Of a stretch of DNA of 7,601 nt, positions 6,560 through 7,601 are shown in pieces (the stretch's first letter is position 1; each line of letters begins with the position of its first letter). Below the pieces are notes generated by a model that saw nothing but the letters and a program-made list of their open reading frames with translations, was not told the origin of the DNA and did not search any database. This stretch comes from Candidatus Moranbacteria bacterium CG_4_8_14_3_um_filter_41_13 (GTDB lineage: Bacteria > Patescibacteriota > Minisyncoccia > Moranbacterales > UBA1568). The translations under genes were made by a program, and so were the position numbers. Location of the stretch: positions 1-7,601 of the forward strand of contig PFHN01000012.1 in assembly GCA_002782305.1 (NCBI GenBank), written 5' to 3'.

Positions 6560-7601
6560 TTAATACTTAATAAGACAAATCATTTCTACTTCTCGCGCCA
6601 CTCGCTCTGCTGTAAATTTGTGCATCCCGAGTCCTCCATTTTTCCATGCAAGGTCGAGAAGATGATCAAGACCTTCGAGATCGGTTTTGTTCTCGAGCCG
6701 TTCGTGAAGAAGAGATTGAAAGCGTATCATATGTTCTTCATTTAATTTGAGATCAAAAAACTGATTGAGGTACGCACTGAGACTTGCAACTTCTTCACTC
6801 GGTTTCTCTTTAATTTTTCGGGCAAGCATTACCAAATCATCAACACGGTGAGAGAATGAATCTGCACGACGAGCATTCCAGCTCGCTCCGCCAAGAGCCA
6901 TTTCTGTATCAAGCATAGTATTCAGTTGGTCTCTATTTAGGTTTTGAAAAAGATACTCCTGCAAAAATCCTTCTGTTATTTTTACCTGTTCTTCGGTAAT
7001 CTCAGAGAAAATATGAAACATGAGTTGTTTAATCTTGTAAGGCATAAGAAGAGTAGCTACCTCCTCTTGATGCATACCTTGGAAAGAACGAAGGAGCATC
7101 TCGAGTTCTGGTGAACGCTTGTCTGCTTCTATTTTTGGAGTAGCGGTCACTACTGGAAGAAGAGGTCGTTTTTCTTTGTGGACTTCCTCTCGTATGAGCT
7201 TACCATCCTTCATAAAAATATTTCTATCTCCATACGGCAAATGGTTTGGTTCGTGCGTAACGAGAATAATAGTCTTTTTATCTACCTCATTGAGCTCTTT
7301 CAAAATAGCCATTACGTTGGTTGCTGAAGCACTATCGAGGTTTCCCACTGGTTCATCAGCAAAAATAATGCCCGGCTTATTGATAAGTGACCTCGCAATA
7401 GAAGCTCTTTGTTTCTGTCCACCAGAGAGTTCACTCGGAAATTTGTAGGCTTGTTCCAATATACCAAAACGTTTGAGGAGTTCCATGCCCTCTTCTCTTC
7501 TTTTTTTCTTGTCCTCATTGCGAAAAAGTTTTGGGAGACAAATATTATCAATAATAGTGAGTGAGGGAATAAGAAAAAACGCCTGGAAAATAATTCCCAT
7601 A
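6560..7601 (-). CDS. ABC transporter ATP-binding protein, MacB/LolD type, with long C-terminal extension (N-terminus outside window)
   Basis: This is the nucleotide-binding subunit partnering the permease directly downstream. The visible part has at least 346 residues. The gene is cut: the first in-window Met (codon ending at 7600) sits in the Q-loop segment MGIIFQAFFLIPSLT, so the Walker A and some 85-95 residues lie beyond the right edge. Numbering from that Met: Q-loop Q6, signature LSGGQ (58-62) followed by KQR, Walker B IIFADE (78-83), D-loop NLDS (87-90) and switch His in VTHEPN (H116). The sequence around the D-loop (ADEPVGNLDS) and the LIPSLT segment are characteristic of the MacB/LolD/FtsE class. 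LolD-type ATPases normally stop soon after this; here about 205 more residues follow (about 140-346). They are charged and look mostly helical, with no membrane segment and no motif I recognise. This is the first in-window gene of the transporter operon; its own start and promoter are outside. Confidence 0.93.
   Translation of the reverse strand, partial: MGIIFQAFFLIPSLTIIDNICLPKLFRNEDKKKRREEGMELLKRFGILEQAYKFPSELSGGQKQRASIARSLINKPGIIFADEPVGNLDSASATNVMAILKELNEVDKKTIILVTHEPNHLPYGDRNIFMKDGKLIREEVHKEKRPLLPVVTATPKIEADKRSPELEMLLRSFQGMHQEEVATLLMPYKIKQLMFHIFSEITEEQVKITEGFLQEYLFQNLNRDQLNTMLDTEMALGGASWNARRADSFSHRVDDLVMLARKIKEKPSEEVASLSAYLNQFFDLKLNEEHMIRFQSLLHERLENKTDLEGLDHLLDLAWKNGGLGMHKFTAERVAREVEMICLIKY

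Noticed and set aside
1..7601. CRISPR array, tRNA or rRNA gene, insertion sequence, or anti-phage defence cassette.
   Set aside because: No regularly spaced repeats, no cloverleaf or rRNA-like sequence, no transposase and no recognisable defence domains were seen. The recombinase fragment alone does not establish a mobile element.

Overview
The window reads as ordinary bacterial chromosome with tightly packed genes: six protein-coding genes (two cut by the window edges) and no gap longer than about 90 bases. All complete genes start with ATG. TAA, TAG and TGA are all used as stops, so the standard bacterial code applies. The taxon cannot be fixed from sequence alone. The lack of Shine-Dalgarno sequences, a UvrD-type helicase with an unusual motif III (GDDYQSIYGWR), an ABC ATPase with a long tail, and a UbiA-type protein without visible quinone-pathway neighbours fit a Candidate Phyla Radiation / Patescibacteria genome. 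That is a moderate-confidence inference, not a demonstration.

Layout from left to right: (1) the C-terminal catalytic part of a tyrosine recombinase of XerC/XerD type, plus strand, cut at the left edge. (2) A full PcrA/UvrD superfamily 1 helicase on the minus strand, convergent with the recombinase. A nested inverted repeat fills the short gap and may act as a terminator. (3) A 91-base divergent intergenic region with candidate promoters facing both ways. (4) A 544-residue polytopic membrane protein, plus strand, whose C-terminal half is a UbiA-family prenyltransferase and whose N-terminal half is an extra membrane region I do not recognise. (5) On the minus strand, reading right to left: an ABC ATPase (cut at the right edge) with an unrecognised helical C-terminal extension of about 200 residues, a MacB/FtsX-type permease 12 bases after it, and rsmA/ksgA (16S rRNA dimethyladenosine transferase) 56 bases further on, preceded by its own candidate promoter.

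How the genes work together: the ATPase and permease almost certainly form one MacB/LolCDE-like type VII ABC transporter. The recombinase and helicase are DNA-maintenance proteins, and RsmA is a ribosome-maturation enzyme. Nothing in the window amounts to a defence island, CRISPR array, insertion sequence or obviously new multi-gene system. The points most worth a second look are the two extra domains, on the UbiA protein and on the ABC ATPase.
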